Assembly (NCBI RefSeq): GCF_900109265.1 | Contig: NZ_FNZM01000012.1 | Location: 1-64,000 of the forward strand | Direction of reading: 5' to 3' | Length of the DNA: 64,000 nucleotides | Source of the DNA: Paraburkholderia tropica | Lineage (GTDB): Bacteria; Pseudomonadota; Gammaproteobacteria; Burkholderiales; Burkholderiaceae | Shown here: in pieces, positions 26,288 through 38,000 of the stretch | How the letters are laid out: each line of letters starts with the position of its first letter | How positions within the stretch are numbered: the first letter of the stretch is position 1 | The notes under the pieces: model-generated | What the model was told of the DNA's origin: nothing | What the model saw: only the letters and a program-made list of their open reading frames with translations | Database searches by the model: none | Made by a program: the position numbers and the translations under genes

Positions 26288-26367
26288 GGGCGGGCGCGAG
26301 AAAGGCAGGGACGAGGACGGGGAAACAGGAAGAAACCGCGTGGATTCAGCGCAGATTCAACGCAGAT

Positions 26368-26994
26368 TCAGCGCGTAAAGGCGAACACCTGCTCCGCGAA
26401 CAGCAGCACGGCGACGAGGATCATCGCCACGCCCGACAACTGGCTGACGCGGCGCGCCGCGGCGGGCCGCGTGCCGAGCACGGCCTTCGAGCCGAACCCG
26501 ACCACCGAATAGACGGACGCGCAATTGATCATATGCAGCACGCCCAGCGCGACGATCTGCGCGGACACCGACCAGCCGGCGTCGCGGCGCGTGAACTGCG
26601 GCAGGAGCGCGACGAACAGCAGAATCGCCTTCGGATTGAGGCCGCTGATCGCGAAACCGCGCATCGACCAGCCCCAGCGGCTCTGCCGTCCCGTTTTCGG
26701 ACCGTCTTCCTGGCCCGCCGAGAGTTCGGCCGGATGCATCACCGTGCGTACGCCGAGCCACAGCAAATAAGCGCCGCCGACCACCGTCAGCACCGAAAGC
26801 AGCGCGGGCACGCTCGTGACCAGCGCGCCGACACCGGCCGCGACCACCAGCGTGATCGCGAGATAGCCCAGCAACATGCCGCCGACGGCCGGCGCGATCA
26901 CGCTGCCGCGCAAACCCGCCGAAATCGCGTAGGCCCAGTCGGCGCCCGGCACCATGACGAGGGAGAACGAAACGATCCAGAACGCCGTCAACAT
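26368..26994 (-). CDS. LysE/RhtB-family amino-acid exporter
   Basis: 208 residues with about six hydrophobic segments. The family signature is near the N-terminus (SFSLVMVPGADWAYAISAGLRGS in the translation, equivalent to the PGPxxxxxxxxGxxxG motif with PGADW), and GFAISGLNPKAILLFVALLPQF is the second conserved block. It exports an amino acid or small amine. ATG 26994 is preferred over GTG 27006 because GGAAG lies at good distance. It is divergent from an Lrp/AsnC regulator with a 131-bp shared promoter region, the classic LysE/Lrp arrangement. Confidence 0.88.
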   Translation of the reverse strand: MLTAFWIVSFSLVMVPGADWAYAISAGLRGSVIAPAVGGMLLGYLAITLVVAAGVGALVTSVPALLSVLTVVGGAYLLWLGVRTVMHPAELSAGQEDGPKTGRQSRWGWSMRGFAISGLNPKAILLFVALLPQFTRRDAGWSVSAQIVALGVLHMINCASVYSVVGFGSKAVLGTRPAAARRVSQLSGVAMILVAVLLFAEQVFAFTR

Positions 26995-27125
26995 GCTCAC
27001 TTCCACTGCTGTACTTCCGGTAAGACGGGCGCCACCGCCCGAGGGCGCAAATCTTACGGTTTGCGCACCGGAATGTGCTCCCTATTTCTTGCCAGTCGGC
27101 GTCCTCAGGCGCTAATATTTCTCAC

Positions 27126-27578
27126 ATGGATGCCATTGACCGCAAGATTCTTGCCGAGATTCAGCAAGATGGACGACTTTCAATCACGGAACTCAGCGAA
27201 CGCGTGGGCCTGAGCCTGTCGCCGTGCCAGCGCCGGCTGCGCGCGCTCGAGAGCGCCGAGGTCATCAGCGGCTATCGCGCCACCATCGACCCCGCCACAG
27301 TCGGGCTGAATTTTTCGGCCATCGTCTTCGCCACCTTGCGCGAGGGCAGCAGCGAGAACGTGCATTCCTTCGAGGACGCGCTCATCGACATTCCGGAGAT
27401 CACGCGCGCCGAACGCCTGTTCGGCGAGCCCGACTACATGCTGCACGTGGTCACGCGCGACCTGAAGGCGTTCCAGACGCTCTACGACCGGCGTCTGCTG
27501 CCGCTGCCCTGCGTGCTGCGCCTCACCTCCACGCTCGTCATGAAGAGCATTTTTCAGGACCGGCCGCTGCCGTTGTGA
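27126..27578 (+). CDS. Lrp/AsnC-family transcriptional regulator
   Basis: 150 residues. The N-terminal HTH is MDAIDRKILAEIQQDGRLSITELSERVGLSLSPCQRRLRALE in order, and the C-terminal RAM (effector-binding) domain includes GEPDYMLHVVTRDLKAFQTLYD. It probably senses an amino acid and activates the divergent LysE-type exporter, as LysG or ArgP-like and Lrp-like partners do elsewhere; inferred from gene order. ATG 27126 begins the conserved DxxDxxIL motif; an upstream in-frame start at 27075 adds unconserved residues. Confidence 0.9.
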   Translation: MDAIDRKILAEIQQDGRLSITELSERVGLSLSPCQRRLRALESAEVISGYRATIDPATVGLNFSAIVFATLREGSSENVHSFEDALIDIPEITRAERLFGEPDYMLHVVTRDLKAFQTLYDRRLLPLPCVLRLTSTLVMKSIFQDRPLPL

Positions 27579-27614
27579 GGCGGCGTGCTTTCTCGCATGC
27601 GTGCGCGATGGCTT

Positions 27615-28169
27615 TTAGCGCGTGTGAATCGTGATCTGAAGTTCAGGGATGCGCTTGCGCAATCGGGCGACGAGCGCCGCGACTTCGGTAGCGTCGATTG
27701 CGGTTTCGGTGGTGAAATCGATGGTCGTGCCGGTCGTATTCGTCGCGCCCAGCAACGCGGCCGGGCCGGATGGCTGACCGTATCTGAAGCTTTGCGACCA
27801 GACCTCGCCTTCTCGTCGACTGGTGAATCTCAGCGCCGGGCAGGCGAAGTTGGCAAGCGAAGGACCGAGTGAGCCGTGGTCGCCCCAGATCAGTTCCTGG
27901 AGTATGGCGTTGTCGTGCTCGTTCGACGACAGACACGGATAGAAGCTGGTCAGCGCTCGCTCGGCGTGGGAAATCGTATCGCCCAGATCCGGCGTGAGTC
28001 GCATGCCTCTGCCTGTGTCGGCGAGTTGGCCTTCTGTGCCGTTTAGCGTCAGCACGACGCTCAAGCCCGGCGCGCGGCTATATTCGACAACGCTTAAAGC
28101 AAGCAGTTGTGCACACACTTCGGCTGGCGAAAGATGCCGCGAAATAAAGAGCAGGTCGTTGTGATGCAT
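27615..28169 (-). CDS. Solitary degenerate GyrB/ParE-type GHKL domain protein
   Basis: 184 residues that follow the N-terminal ATPase domain of DNA gyrase B without the transducer or TOPRIM parts. Parallels: ADTGRGMRLTPD for GyrB DNGRGIPVD; GSLGPSLANFACPALRF for the GLHGVGxSVVNALS region; EGEVWSQSFRYGQPSGPAALLG for the xGKxxxQxxxxGxPxxPLxxxG segment; TNTTGTTIDF for TxxTGTxVxF. The N-box that should carry the catalytic Glu and Mg-binding Asn is lost (LLALSVVEYSRA), and the glycine-rich lid is altered, so ATP hydrolysis is doubtful. ATG 28169 is the probable start. Divergent from a nucleotidyltransferase gene. Function unknown. Confidence 0.65.
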   Translation of the reverse strand: MHHNDLLFISRHLSPAEVCAQLLALSVVEYSRAPGLSVVLTLNGTEGQLADTGRGMRLTPDLGDTISHAERALTSFYPCLSSNEHDNAILQELIWGDHGSLGPSLANFACPALRFTSRREGEVWSQSFRYGQPSGPAALLGATNTTGTTIDFTTETAIDATEVAALVARLRKRIPELQITIHTR

Positions 28170-28376
28170 CGTCGACTCACGCGCGCTGGACACGATGCAT
28201 TGTCCGCGTTCTGTGCGGCGCTGTCGATTGAACGAAAATGGTGTTGTTCGATTATGCGAATGGGTTGCTCAAGCATGCGCGATCTGGAAGTCGCACAACG
28301 CGCGCTTTTGTAATGCCCGAATTATTCTTCACTACTCGTTGTCGACGACAACGCCACCGCAGCAGCGCGAGAACCC

Positions 28377-28949
28377 ATGAACGCCGTTAAAAAACTCGAC
28401 CTCATCGAGGTGATCCAAAAGAACCCCTGGAACACGCTCATTCTGAATCGCGCGGGCGATCTTGGCGTCGACGACTGGTGGCTCACTGCGGGCTGCATTG
28501 CGCAGACCGTCTGGAACTTCACGTGCGAGCGAGAGATTCACGCGGGCATTCGCGACTACGACTTGTTCTACTACGACCGCGACACGTCATGGGACGCGGA
28601 AAACGAAGTCATCTGCAAGGCGAAAAAACTGTTCTCCGATGTTCCCGTAGAAGTCCAGATCCGCAACCAGGCCCGCGTGCCGTTATGGTATGAAAACAAA
28701 TTCGGCATCCCGTTCGGCCCGGTCGCACAAGCCTCCGACGGCATAGATCGATTCCCCTGTGCAACGGTCGCAATCGGAATCCGCCACCAGAACAATCGGC
28801 AATTCGAAGTCCATTGCCCCTTCGGCCTGACGTCGCTATTCGAAGGCACGCTAAAGCCCAATCGCGCTCTGCCGATCCCGGCGGTCTACGCCGAAAAAAC
28901 CGCACGCTGGAAGCGCGAATGGCCGCATCTTCGCATCGAGCCATGGTAG
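28377..28949 (+). CDS. Nucleotidyltransferase family protein (COG3575 type)
   Basis: 190 residues. The pattern WWLTAGCIAQTVWN, then RDYDLFYYD (metal-binding DxD-like Asp pair), and a C-terminal FEVHCPFGLTSLFEGTLKPN followed by YAEKTARWKREWPHL matches the uncharacterised nucleotidyltransferase-like family COG3575/DUF925. Members are thought to be related to the minimal nucleotidyltransferase fold; substrate unknown. Short gap of 207 bp to the divergent GyrB-like gene. Codon use fits a chromosomal gene with slightly lower GC than its neighbours. Confidence 0.8.
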   Translation: MNAVKKLDLIEVIQKNPWNTLILNRAGDLGVDDWWLTAGCIAQTVWNFTCEREIHAGIRDYDLFYYDRDTSWDAENEVICKAKKLFSDVPVEVQIRNQARVPLWYENKFGIPFGPVAQASDGIDRFPCATVAIGIRHQNNRQFEVHCPFGLTSLFEGTLKPNRALPIPAVYAEKTARWKREWPHLRIEPW

Positions 28950-28951
28950 GA

Positions 28952-28973
28952 CGAGCGCCAACCGAAGCGCTCG
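28952..28973. terminator. Short hairpin between convergent genes
   Basis: CGAGCGC (28952-28958) and GCGCTCG (28967-28973) form a 7-bp stem with an eight-base loop just after the nucleotidyltransferase stop and before the autotransporter stop on the other strand. No T-run. Weak evidence only. Confidence 0.35.
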
Positions 28974-29015
28974 CCCGTCCGCCAAAAACAGGCTCTGGCG
29001 AACTCGCAAATAACT

Positions 29016-32000
29016 TCAAAACCGCCACGCCAGGCGCCCGGAAATCGCATTGTCATGCGAGCCGCCGCCATACTGCCCGCTATACGCGACGCCCAGCGTC
29101 AGATTCTTCGCGACGCTCGCATCCAGGCCCAATTCGACCACCGCCGTATCCCGCGCGATCGGCACACCGGCCACCGAGAACGCCGACCCGCCATCGATAA
29201 ACGCCAGCGTCGAAGTCGGTTGCGTATTGCCGAACGCATGCCGCCAGCCCGCCATCGCATGCGCGCTCACGCTCGCGAGCGGCAGTTCGCCGAGCCGCGT
29301 CGCCACTCGCAGACCCAGGGTCGAGAAGCCGATATTCTCCGTATCGCCCTGAGCCCGCAGCGCGCTCTGACCGCCGTTCTCCGAAAAGCCGTCGCTATGC
29401 AGATTCACATACGCCAGCCCGGCGAACGGTTCGACCGCGAAGCGATCGAACGGCACCGCGTAGCCCACTTCGCCGAACACCTGCGCGGCCTTCGCGTCGT
29501 AGTTCGCGCTGTCGTGATCGGAGAAGCCCGTGAAGGCCGGATAGCGATCCTCGCTCGCATCGTTCCAGGTGTACGCCGCGCCGAGCCGCACGCCGATCGG
29601 CCCGTACTGCGCGCCGCCGTACATCGCCACGTGATACGTATCGACCGATGCCGACGAGTTCAGCCCGTTCTCCAGCGAGCTGTGCGCAAAGCCGCCCGCC
29701 ACGCCCACACGCCACTGGTCGTTCAGCGCCATATCCGCACCGCCGATGAAACCGGCCGTGGTGCGGTCGAGGCCCGCGGCATTGGCGTCGCCCGCCAGCC
29801 GGCTATCCGCGCCGTAGCCCTGCGCCCAGACCACCGGCTGATACGGCGTGCTGTTCGCGCACGCGCCCTGCGAACCACCGTGCACGCTGTCGCCCGACAT
29901 TGCGCCTTGCGAGAGACGCGAATCGCACAGCGCCGGTCCCGACGACAGCGCCCCAAGCGGCCCGTCGGTCGGCGCGAGACCCTGACGCAGGCGGTCCGTG
30001 ACCGCGTCGCGCAGATAGCGCGTATCGAGCAGGAACACCGTCTTCGCATCCGAGATCAACTGGCCGTCGATCATGTTGTAGGCCTGGCGCGCCGTGGCGG
30101 CATCGGTCGCGAGGATCGACTGATACAGCGGGCCCGTCGTCGAGAGCGAGGCCACCGCCGTCGCCACGCTGCTCTGGTTCGGCGTCACCGCCACCGACGT
30201 GAACGGCTGGTCGTTGCGCGTGAGCGTCAGGTTGACGGTGTTCGGCGTATAGCTCAGCGACGGCGTGAGGAACGCGAGGTTCGAACTGACGCTCTGGAAC
30301 GCGCCGCTCACGCCGCCCGCCGCCGTGAGGATCGGATACTGCGTCTGCGGCGACCAGGCGCCCTGGCCCGCGAGCACGCTGACCGCGCCGCCGTTGAGCG
30401 TCGCCGTGCCCGTCGCCGCGATCTTGCCCGCCTGGGTCGGCGTGGCCGCGACCTGGTAGTTCGATCCCGATTCGAAGGTCACGTTGCCCGCCACGTTCAG
30501 GCTCTGGCCCGGCGTGAGCGCCGCCGCGGTACCGCCGCTCTGCACGATCAGGCCGCCGACGGTGCCGGTGCCCGTGAGCGTCGCGCCGTTCTGCACGGTG
30601 GCCGTCGAATTGGCGGTCGAGCCGCTTACGTCGAGCGTGCCGCCCGAGACCGTGGTCGGGCCGCTATAGGTGCTGGTGCCGCCGAGCGTAAGCGTGCCGC
30701 TGCCCGACTTTGTCACCGAGCCCGTGCCCGTGAGCGAGCCCGCATAGCTGCCGCCGCCGTTCACAGTGAGGCTCGAATTGCCGAGCGAGACGCTCGAACC
30801 TGAAGCGCCGTCGAGCGAGCCCACCGTCACGTCGAGCGGCGCGCCGCCGGTCGTGCCGAGCGCGAGCGTGCCGCCGTTCACGGTCAGTCCGCCGGTGCCC
30901 AGCGCCGTGTTCGAGCCGACCGTGAGCGTGCCGTCGTTGAGCGTCGTGCCGCCGCTATAGGTGTTCGCGCCCGTCAGCGTGAGATCGGCCGCGCCGTTCT
31001 TCACGACCGCGCCCGTGCCGGAGACCACGCCGGACAGCACGGTGTCGGCGCTGCCGCCGATCGTCAGCGTGTCGTTGAGCGCGACCGCGTTGGCGAGCGT
31101 GACCGCCGTCGAGGCGTCGAGCGTCGCGGGCGCGGCGACCGTCAGCGTGCCGGTGCCGAGCGCCGCGTCGTTGCCCGCCACGAGCGTGCCGCCTTCGAGC
31201 GTCGTGCCGCCGCTGTAGGTGTTCGCGCCGGTGAGCGTCTGCGTGCCCGCGCCGGCCTTGACGATGCCGCCCGTGCCCGAGATCGTGCCGCCGTAACTGC
31301 CGTCCGAACCGCCGCCGAGCGTGAGCGTATTGCCGCCGAGCGTGACGCTCGTGCCGCCGACGCCCGAGAGCGAGCCGACCGTCGGCGTGGCCGTGGAATC
31401 GCTGCCGCTGATGTCGAAGCTCGTGCCCGCGTTCGCGAGATTCACGTTGGTCGAGTCCGAGAGCGTGCCGCCACCCGCGAGCGCGAGCGTGCCGTCGCTG
31501 ATGGTCGTCGCGCCCGTGTAAGTGCTCGTGCCGGTGAGCGTTTCGGTGCCGCTGCCCTGCTTGACGATGCCACCGCCCGTGCCCGCGATGCCGCCCGTGA
31601 AGGTGCCGTCGGTGGCGTCGCCGAGCGTCAGCGTGTTCGCGCCGAGGTTGATCGTGCCGCCGCCGACCAGCGTGCCGAACTGCTGCTGCCCGTTGCCCGC
31701 GGAGAGGTCGAAGGTCGCGCCGTTCGCCACATCGACGATACCGCTCGCAGCCAGGCTCGCATTCGCGCCGAGCGCGAGCGTGCCCGCGTTGATCGTCGTG
31801 CCGCCCGTGTAGGTGTTCGCGCCGTTCAGCGTGAGCGTGGCCGCGCCGTCCTTGGTCAGACCGCCCGTGCCGCTCAGCGCGCCGTTCAGCGTAAGGTCGT
31901 TGCTGCCGAGCACCGTGAGGCCGTTGTTCAACGTGATGTCGTTGCCGAGCGTGACCGGCGCGGTGCTGTCGAGCGTCGAGGCGCCGTTCACCGTCACCGC

Positions 32001-35000
32001 GCCTGTGCCGAGCGCCGCATCGTTGCCGACGACGAGGCCGCCCGCGTTCAGCGTCGTGCCGCCGCTATACGTGTTCGCGCCCGTCAGCGTTTCGGAGCCA
32101 CTGCCTTGCTTGACGATGCCGCCCGTCCCCGAGATCGTGCTGCCGACGGTCTGATCGCTCGCGTCGCCGAAGGTCAGCGAATTCGCACCCAGCGACACCG
32201 TCGTGCCGCCCACGCCGCTCAACGCGCCGATGGTCTGCGCGCCCGACGCCCCGCTGATGTCGAAGCCCGCGCCGCTGTTCGCGAGATTGACCGCGCCGGT
32301 CGAGGCCAGCGAGCCGCCCGCGCCGAGTGCGAGCGTGCCCGCGTCGACGGTCGTGCCGCCCGTGTAGGTGTTCGCGCCCGTCAGCGTTTCCGTGCCGCTG
32401 CCTTGCTTGACGATGCCGCCCGTGCCGTCGATCGTGCCGCCGAACGTCTGGTCGGTCGTGTCGCCGAAGGTCAGCGTATTGCCGCCGAGCGTCACGCTGC
32501 TGCCCGCGACGCCGCTCAACGCGCCGATGGTCTGCGCCGCCGACGCGCCGCTGATATCGAAGCCCGTTCCCGCGTTGGCCAGCGTGACCGCGCCCGTCGA
32601 GGCGAGCGAGCCGCCCGCACCGATGGCGAGCGTGCCCGCATCGATCGTCGTGCCGCCCGTGTAGGTGTTCGCGCCCGTGAGCGTTTCCGTGCCGCTGCCG
32701 ATTTTCGTCACGCCGCCCGTGCCCGCGATGCCGCCGGTGTAGGTGCCATCGGTCGCGCTGCCGAGCGTGAGATCGTTCGAGCCGAGATTCACGGTGCCGC
32801 CGCCGACCAGCGTGCCGAATTGCTGCTGCCCGTTGCCCGCGGAGAGGTCGAAGGTCGCGCCGTCCGCCACATCGACGATACCCGTCGACGCGAGGCTCGC
32901 GTTCGCGCCGAGCGCGAGCGTGCCCGCGTTGACCGTCGTGCCGCCCGTGTAGGTGTTCGTGCCGTTCAGCGTGAGCGTGGCCGCGCCGTCTTTCGTCAAT
33001 CCGCCCGTGCCGCTCAATACGCCGTTCAGCGTGAGGTCGTTGCTGCCGAGCACCGTGAGGCCGTCGTTGAGCGTGATGTCGTTGCCGAGCGTGACCGGCG
33101 CGGTGCTGTCGAGCGTCGAGGCGCCGTTCACGGTCACCGCGCCTGTGCCGAGCGCGGCGTCGTTGCCGACGACGAGTCCGCCCGCATTCAGCGTCGTGCC
33201 GCCGCTAAACGTATTCGCGCCCGTGAGCGTTTCCGTGCCGCTGCCTTGCTTGACGATGCCGCCCGTCCCTTCGATCGTGCTGCCGACGGTTTGATTGCTC
33301 GCGTCGCCGAACGTCAGCGAATTCGCGCCGAGATTCACCGTGCTGCCCGTCGCGCCCGACAACGCGCCGACGGTCTGCGCGCCCGTCGCGCCGCTGATAT
33401 CGAAGCCCGCGCCTGCGTTCGCGAGATTGACAGCGCCGGTCGAGGCCAGCGATCCGCCCGCGCCGAGCGCGAGCGTGCCCGAGTTGATCGTCGTGCCGCC
33501 CGTGTACGTGTTCGCGCCGGTGAGCGTTTCCGTATCCGTACCGCTCTTGACGATGCCGCCCGTGCCGCCGATGCTGCCCGCAAACGTGCCGTCGTTCGCG
33601 CTGCCGAGCGTCAGCGTGTTGCCGCCCAACGCAACGGTCGAACCGCTCACGCCATTCAACGCGCCGATGGTCGGCGCAACGGTCGCGCCGCTCACGTCGA
33701 GCGACGTCCCTGCATTCGCCAGCGTAACGTCGCTCGATGCAGACAACGTGCCGCTCCCTGAAAGCGCCAGCGTGCCGTCGTTGATGGTCGTCGCGCCCGT
33801 GTAGGTGTTCGTGCCGGTGAGCGTTTCCGTGCCGGAACCCTGTTTGACGATGCCACCCGTCCCCGTGATCGCGCTCGCCAGCGTCTGGTCGCTCGCATCG
33901 CCGAAGATCAGCGAATTGCCGCCGAGCGAGACCGTCGTGCCATCGACGCCACTCAATGCGCCGATCGTCTGCGCGCCCGTCGCACCGCTGATATCGAAGC
34001 CCGCGCCTGCGCCCGCGAGCGCCACCGATCCCGTCGACGCCAGCGATCCACCCGCGCCGAGCGCGAGCGTGCCCGAGTTGATCGTCGTGCCGCCGGTGTA
34101 CGTGTTCGCGCCAGTCAGCGTTTCCGTATCCGTGCCGCTCTTGACGATCCCGCCCGTGCCGCCGATGCTGCCCGCAAATGTGCCGTCGTTCGCACTACCG
34201 AGCGTCAGCGTATTGCCGCCCAGCGCAACCGTCGAGCCGCTCACGCCGTTCAACGCGCCGATGGTCGGCGCAATGGTCGAGCCGCTTACATCAAGCGACG
34301 TCCCTGCATTTGCCAACGTAACGTCGCTCGATGCAGACAACGTGCCGCTCCCTGAAAGCGCCAGCGTGCCGTCGTTGATTGTCGTGGTGCCCGTGTAGGT
34401 GTTCGTGCCGGTGAGCGTTTCCGTGCCGCTGCCCTGCTTGACGATGCCGCCCGTCCCCGTGATCGCGCTTGCCAGCGTCTGGTCGCTCGCATCGCCGAAG
34501 ATCAGCGAATTCGCGCCGAGCGAGACCGTCGTACCATCGACGCCACTCAATGCGCCGATCGTCTGCGCGCCCGTCGCGCCGCTGATGTCGAAGCCCGCTC
34601 CGGCGCCCGCGAGCGCCACCGATCCCGTCGACGCCAGCGATCCACCCGCGCCCAGCGCCAGCGTGCCCGCGTCGATCGTCGTGCCGCCCGTGTAGGTATT
34701 CGCGCCCGTCAGCGTTTCCGTGCCGCTGCCTTGCTTGACGATGCCGCCGGTGCCGCCGAGCGTGCCGCCGAAGGTCTCGTTGCCCGCATCGCCGAACGTC
34801 AGCGTGTTGCCGCCCAGCGTGACCGTGCTGCCGCCGACGCCGCTCAAGCCGCCGATCGTCTGGTTCGCGGCCGCCGCGCTGATATCGAAGCCCGTGCCCG
34901 CGTTGGCGAGATCGACCGCGCCCGTCGCGGCCAGCGAGCCGCCGAGGCCGAGCGCGAGCGTGCCCGCATCGATGGTCGTGCCGCCCGTGAAGGTGTTCGC

Positions 35001-38000
35001 GCCCGTCAGCGTCTCCGTGCCGCTGCCGATTTTCAGCAGGCCGCCCGTGCCGCCGATCGAGCCGCTGAAGGTGCCGTCCACGTCGCTGCCGAGCGTCAGC
35101 GAATTGCCGCCGAGCAGCACCGTGCCGCCGCCGATCAGCGTGCCGAACTGCTGCTGGCCGTTGCCCGCCGACAGATCGAAGGTCGCGCCGGTCGCCACAT
35201 CGACGATGCCCGTCGACGCCAGGCTCGCGTTCGCGCCGAGCGCGAGCGTGCCCGCGTTGATGTTGGTGCCGCCGGTGTAAGTGTTCGCGCCGTTCAGCGT
35301 GAGCGTGGCGAGGCCGTTCTTGGTCAGGCCGCCGGTGCCCGCGAGCACGCCGTTGAGCGTGACGTCGTTGCTGCCGACCACCGTGAGGCCGCTGTTCAGG
35401 ATGAAGTCGTTGGCGAGCGTCGTGGCCGTGCTGCCGTCGAGCGTCGCGGCGCCGTTCACCGTGACCGCGCCCGTGCCGAGCGCCGAGTCGTTGCCGACGA
35501 CGAGTCCGCCCGCGTTCAGCGTCGTGCCGCCGCTATAGGTGTTCGCGCCCGTGAGCGTTTCCGTGCCCGTGCCGTTCTTGACGAGACCGCCCGAGCCGCC
35601 GATCGCGCCCGCGAAGGTCTGATTGGTCGCGTCGCCGAAGGTCAGCGCATTCGCGCCCAGCGTCACCGTCGTGCCGCCCACGCCGCTCAATGCGCCGATG
35701 GTCTGCGCGCCCGACGCCCCGCTGATATCGAAGCCCGCGCCGGTTCCGGCGAGATTGACCGCGCCCGTCGACGCGAGCGAGCCGCCCGCGCCGAGCGCGA
35801 GCGTGCCCGCGTCGATCGTCGTGCCGCCCGTATACGTATTCGCGCCCGTGAGCGTCTGCGTGCCGCTGCCCTGCTTGACGATGCCGCCCGTGCCTCCGAT
35901 CGCGCCCGCGAAAGTCTGATCGCTCGCATCGCCGAAGGTCAGCGCGTTCGCGCCGAGCGTTACGCTGCTGCCCGCGACGCCGCTCAACGCGCCGAGGGTC
36001 TGTGCCGCCGACGCGCCGCTGATATCGAGCCCCGCGCCGGTTCCGGCCAGACTCACCGCGCCCGTCGACGCCAGCGCGCCGCCCGCGCCGAGCGCGAGCG
36101 TGCCCGCGTTGATCGTCGTGCCGCCCGTGTACGTGTTCGCGCCGCCAAGTGTCAGCGTGGCCGCGCCGTTCTTCGTCAGGCCGCCCGCGCCCGACAGCAC
36201 GCCGTTCAGCGTGAGCGCGTTCGAGCCGCCCACGGTCAGCGAGTTGCCGAGCGTGAAGGCGTTGGCGAGCGTGCTCGCCGCGCTGCTGTCGAGCGAAGCG
36301 GGTCCGGCCACCGTGACCGCGCCCGTGCCGAGCGCCGCATTGTTGCCGACGACGATGCCGCCCGCGTTCAGCGTCGTGCCGCCGCTGTACGTGTTCGCGC
36401 CGCTGAGCGTTTCGACGCCCGCGCCGTTCTTCACCAGCCCGCCCGTGCCGCTGATCACGCCCGCGAAACTCTGGTTCGTCGCGTCGCCGAAGCTCAGCGT
36501 GTTCGCGCCGAGCGCCAGCGCGCTGCCCGCCACGCCCGAGAGCGCGCCGAGCGTCTGGTTGCCGCCCGCGCCGCTGAGATCGAGCGTCGATCCCGCGCCG
36601 TTCAGCGCGACGTTGCCGCCGAGCGTCGCGCCCGCGCCGAGCGCCAGCGTGCCCGCGTTGACGGCCGTGCCGCCCGTGAAGGTGTTCGCGCCGTTCAGCG
36701 TGAGCGTGGCCGCGCCGTTCTTCGTCAGACTGCCGGTGCCGCTCAGGCCGCTCGCAAGCGTCAGCGCGTTCGAGCCGAGCACCGTGAGCGCGCCGTTGAG
36801 CACGACGCCGTTGGCGAGCGTGATCGCGCTCGTGTTGTCGAGCGAGGCCGGGCCGCCGATGGTCAGCACGCCCGAGCCGAGCGCCGACGCGTTGCCCAGC
36901 ACGAGCCCGCCCGCATTGAGCGCCGTGCCGCCGCTATAGGTGTTCGCGCCGCTGAGCGTCTCGACGCCCGAACCTTGCGTGGTCAGCCCGCCCGTGCCGG
37001 AGATCGTGCCCGCGAAGGTCTGGTTCGTCGCATCGCCGAACGTGAGTCCGTTCGCGCCGAGCGACACCGTCGTGCCGCTCACGCCGCTCAATGCGCCGAT
37101 CGTCTGCGCGCCCGTCGCCGCGCTGATATCGAAGCCCGCGCCCGCATTTGCGAGATTGACCGCGCCCGTCGATGCGAGCGAGCCGCCCGCGCCGAGCGCG
37201 AGTGTGCCGGCGTTGACCGTCGTGCCGCCCGTGTAGGTGTTCGCGCCCGTCAGCGTTTCGACGCCCGCACCCTGCTTGACGATGCCGCCCGTGCCATTGA
37301 TCGCGCCCGCGAACGCGCCGTTGGCCGCGCCGCCGAGCGTCAGCGCATTGGCGCCGAGATTGATCGCGCTGCCCGTCACGCCGTTGAGCACGCCAATGCT
37401 GCGCGCGCCGCTCGCCGCGCCGAGGTCGAACACGCTGCCCGCATTCGCGAGCGTGAGCGCCGAGTTCGCCGCCAGCGCGCCCGCGCCGGAGAGCGCGAGC
37501 GTGCCCGCGTTGACGGTCGTGCCGCCCGTGTAGGTGTTCGCGCCGCTCAAGGTCTGCGTGCCGGTGCCTTGCTTGACAACGCCGCCCGTGCCGCCGATCA
37601 CGCCCGCGAAGGTTTGATTCGTTGCGTTGCCGAACGTCAGCGCGTTCGCGCCGAGCGCGACCGTCGTGCCGCTCACGCCGCTCAATGCGCCGATGGTTTG
37701 CGCACCGCTCGCCGCGCTGATATCGAAACCCGCACCGGCGCCCGCGAGCGTCACGCCGCCCGCCGCCGCGAGACTGCCGCCCGCGCCGAGCGCGAGCGTG
37801 CCCGCGTTGATCGTCGTGCCGCCCGTGTAGGTGTTCGCGCCGGTCAGCGTCTGCGTGCCGCTGCCTTGCTTGACGAGACCGCCCGTGCCGCTGATGACGC
37901 CCGCAAAGGTCTGGTTCGTCGTCGTGCCGAAGGTCAGCGCATTCGTGCCGAGCGCGAGCGTGCTGCCCGCCACGCCCGACAACGCGCCGATCGTCTGCGC

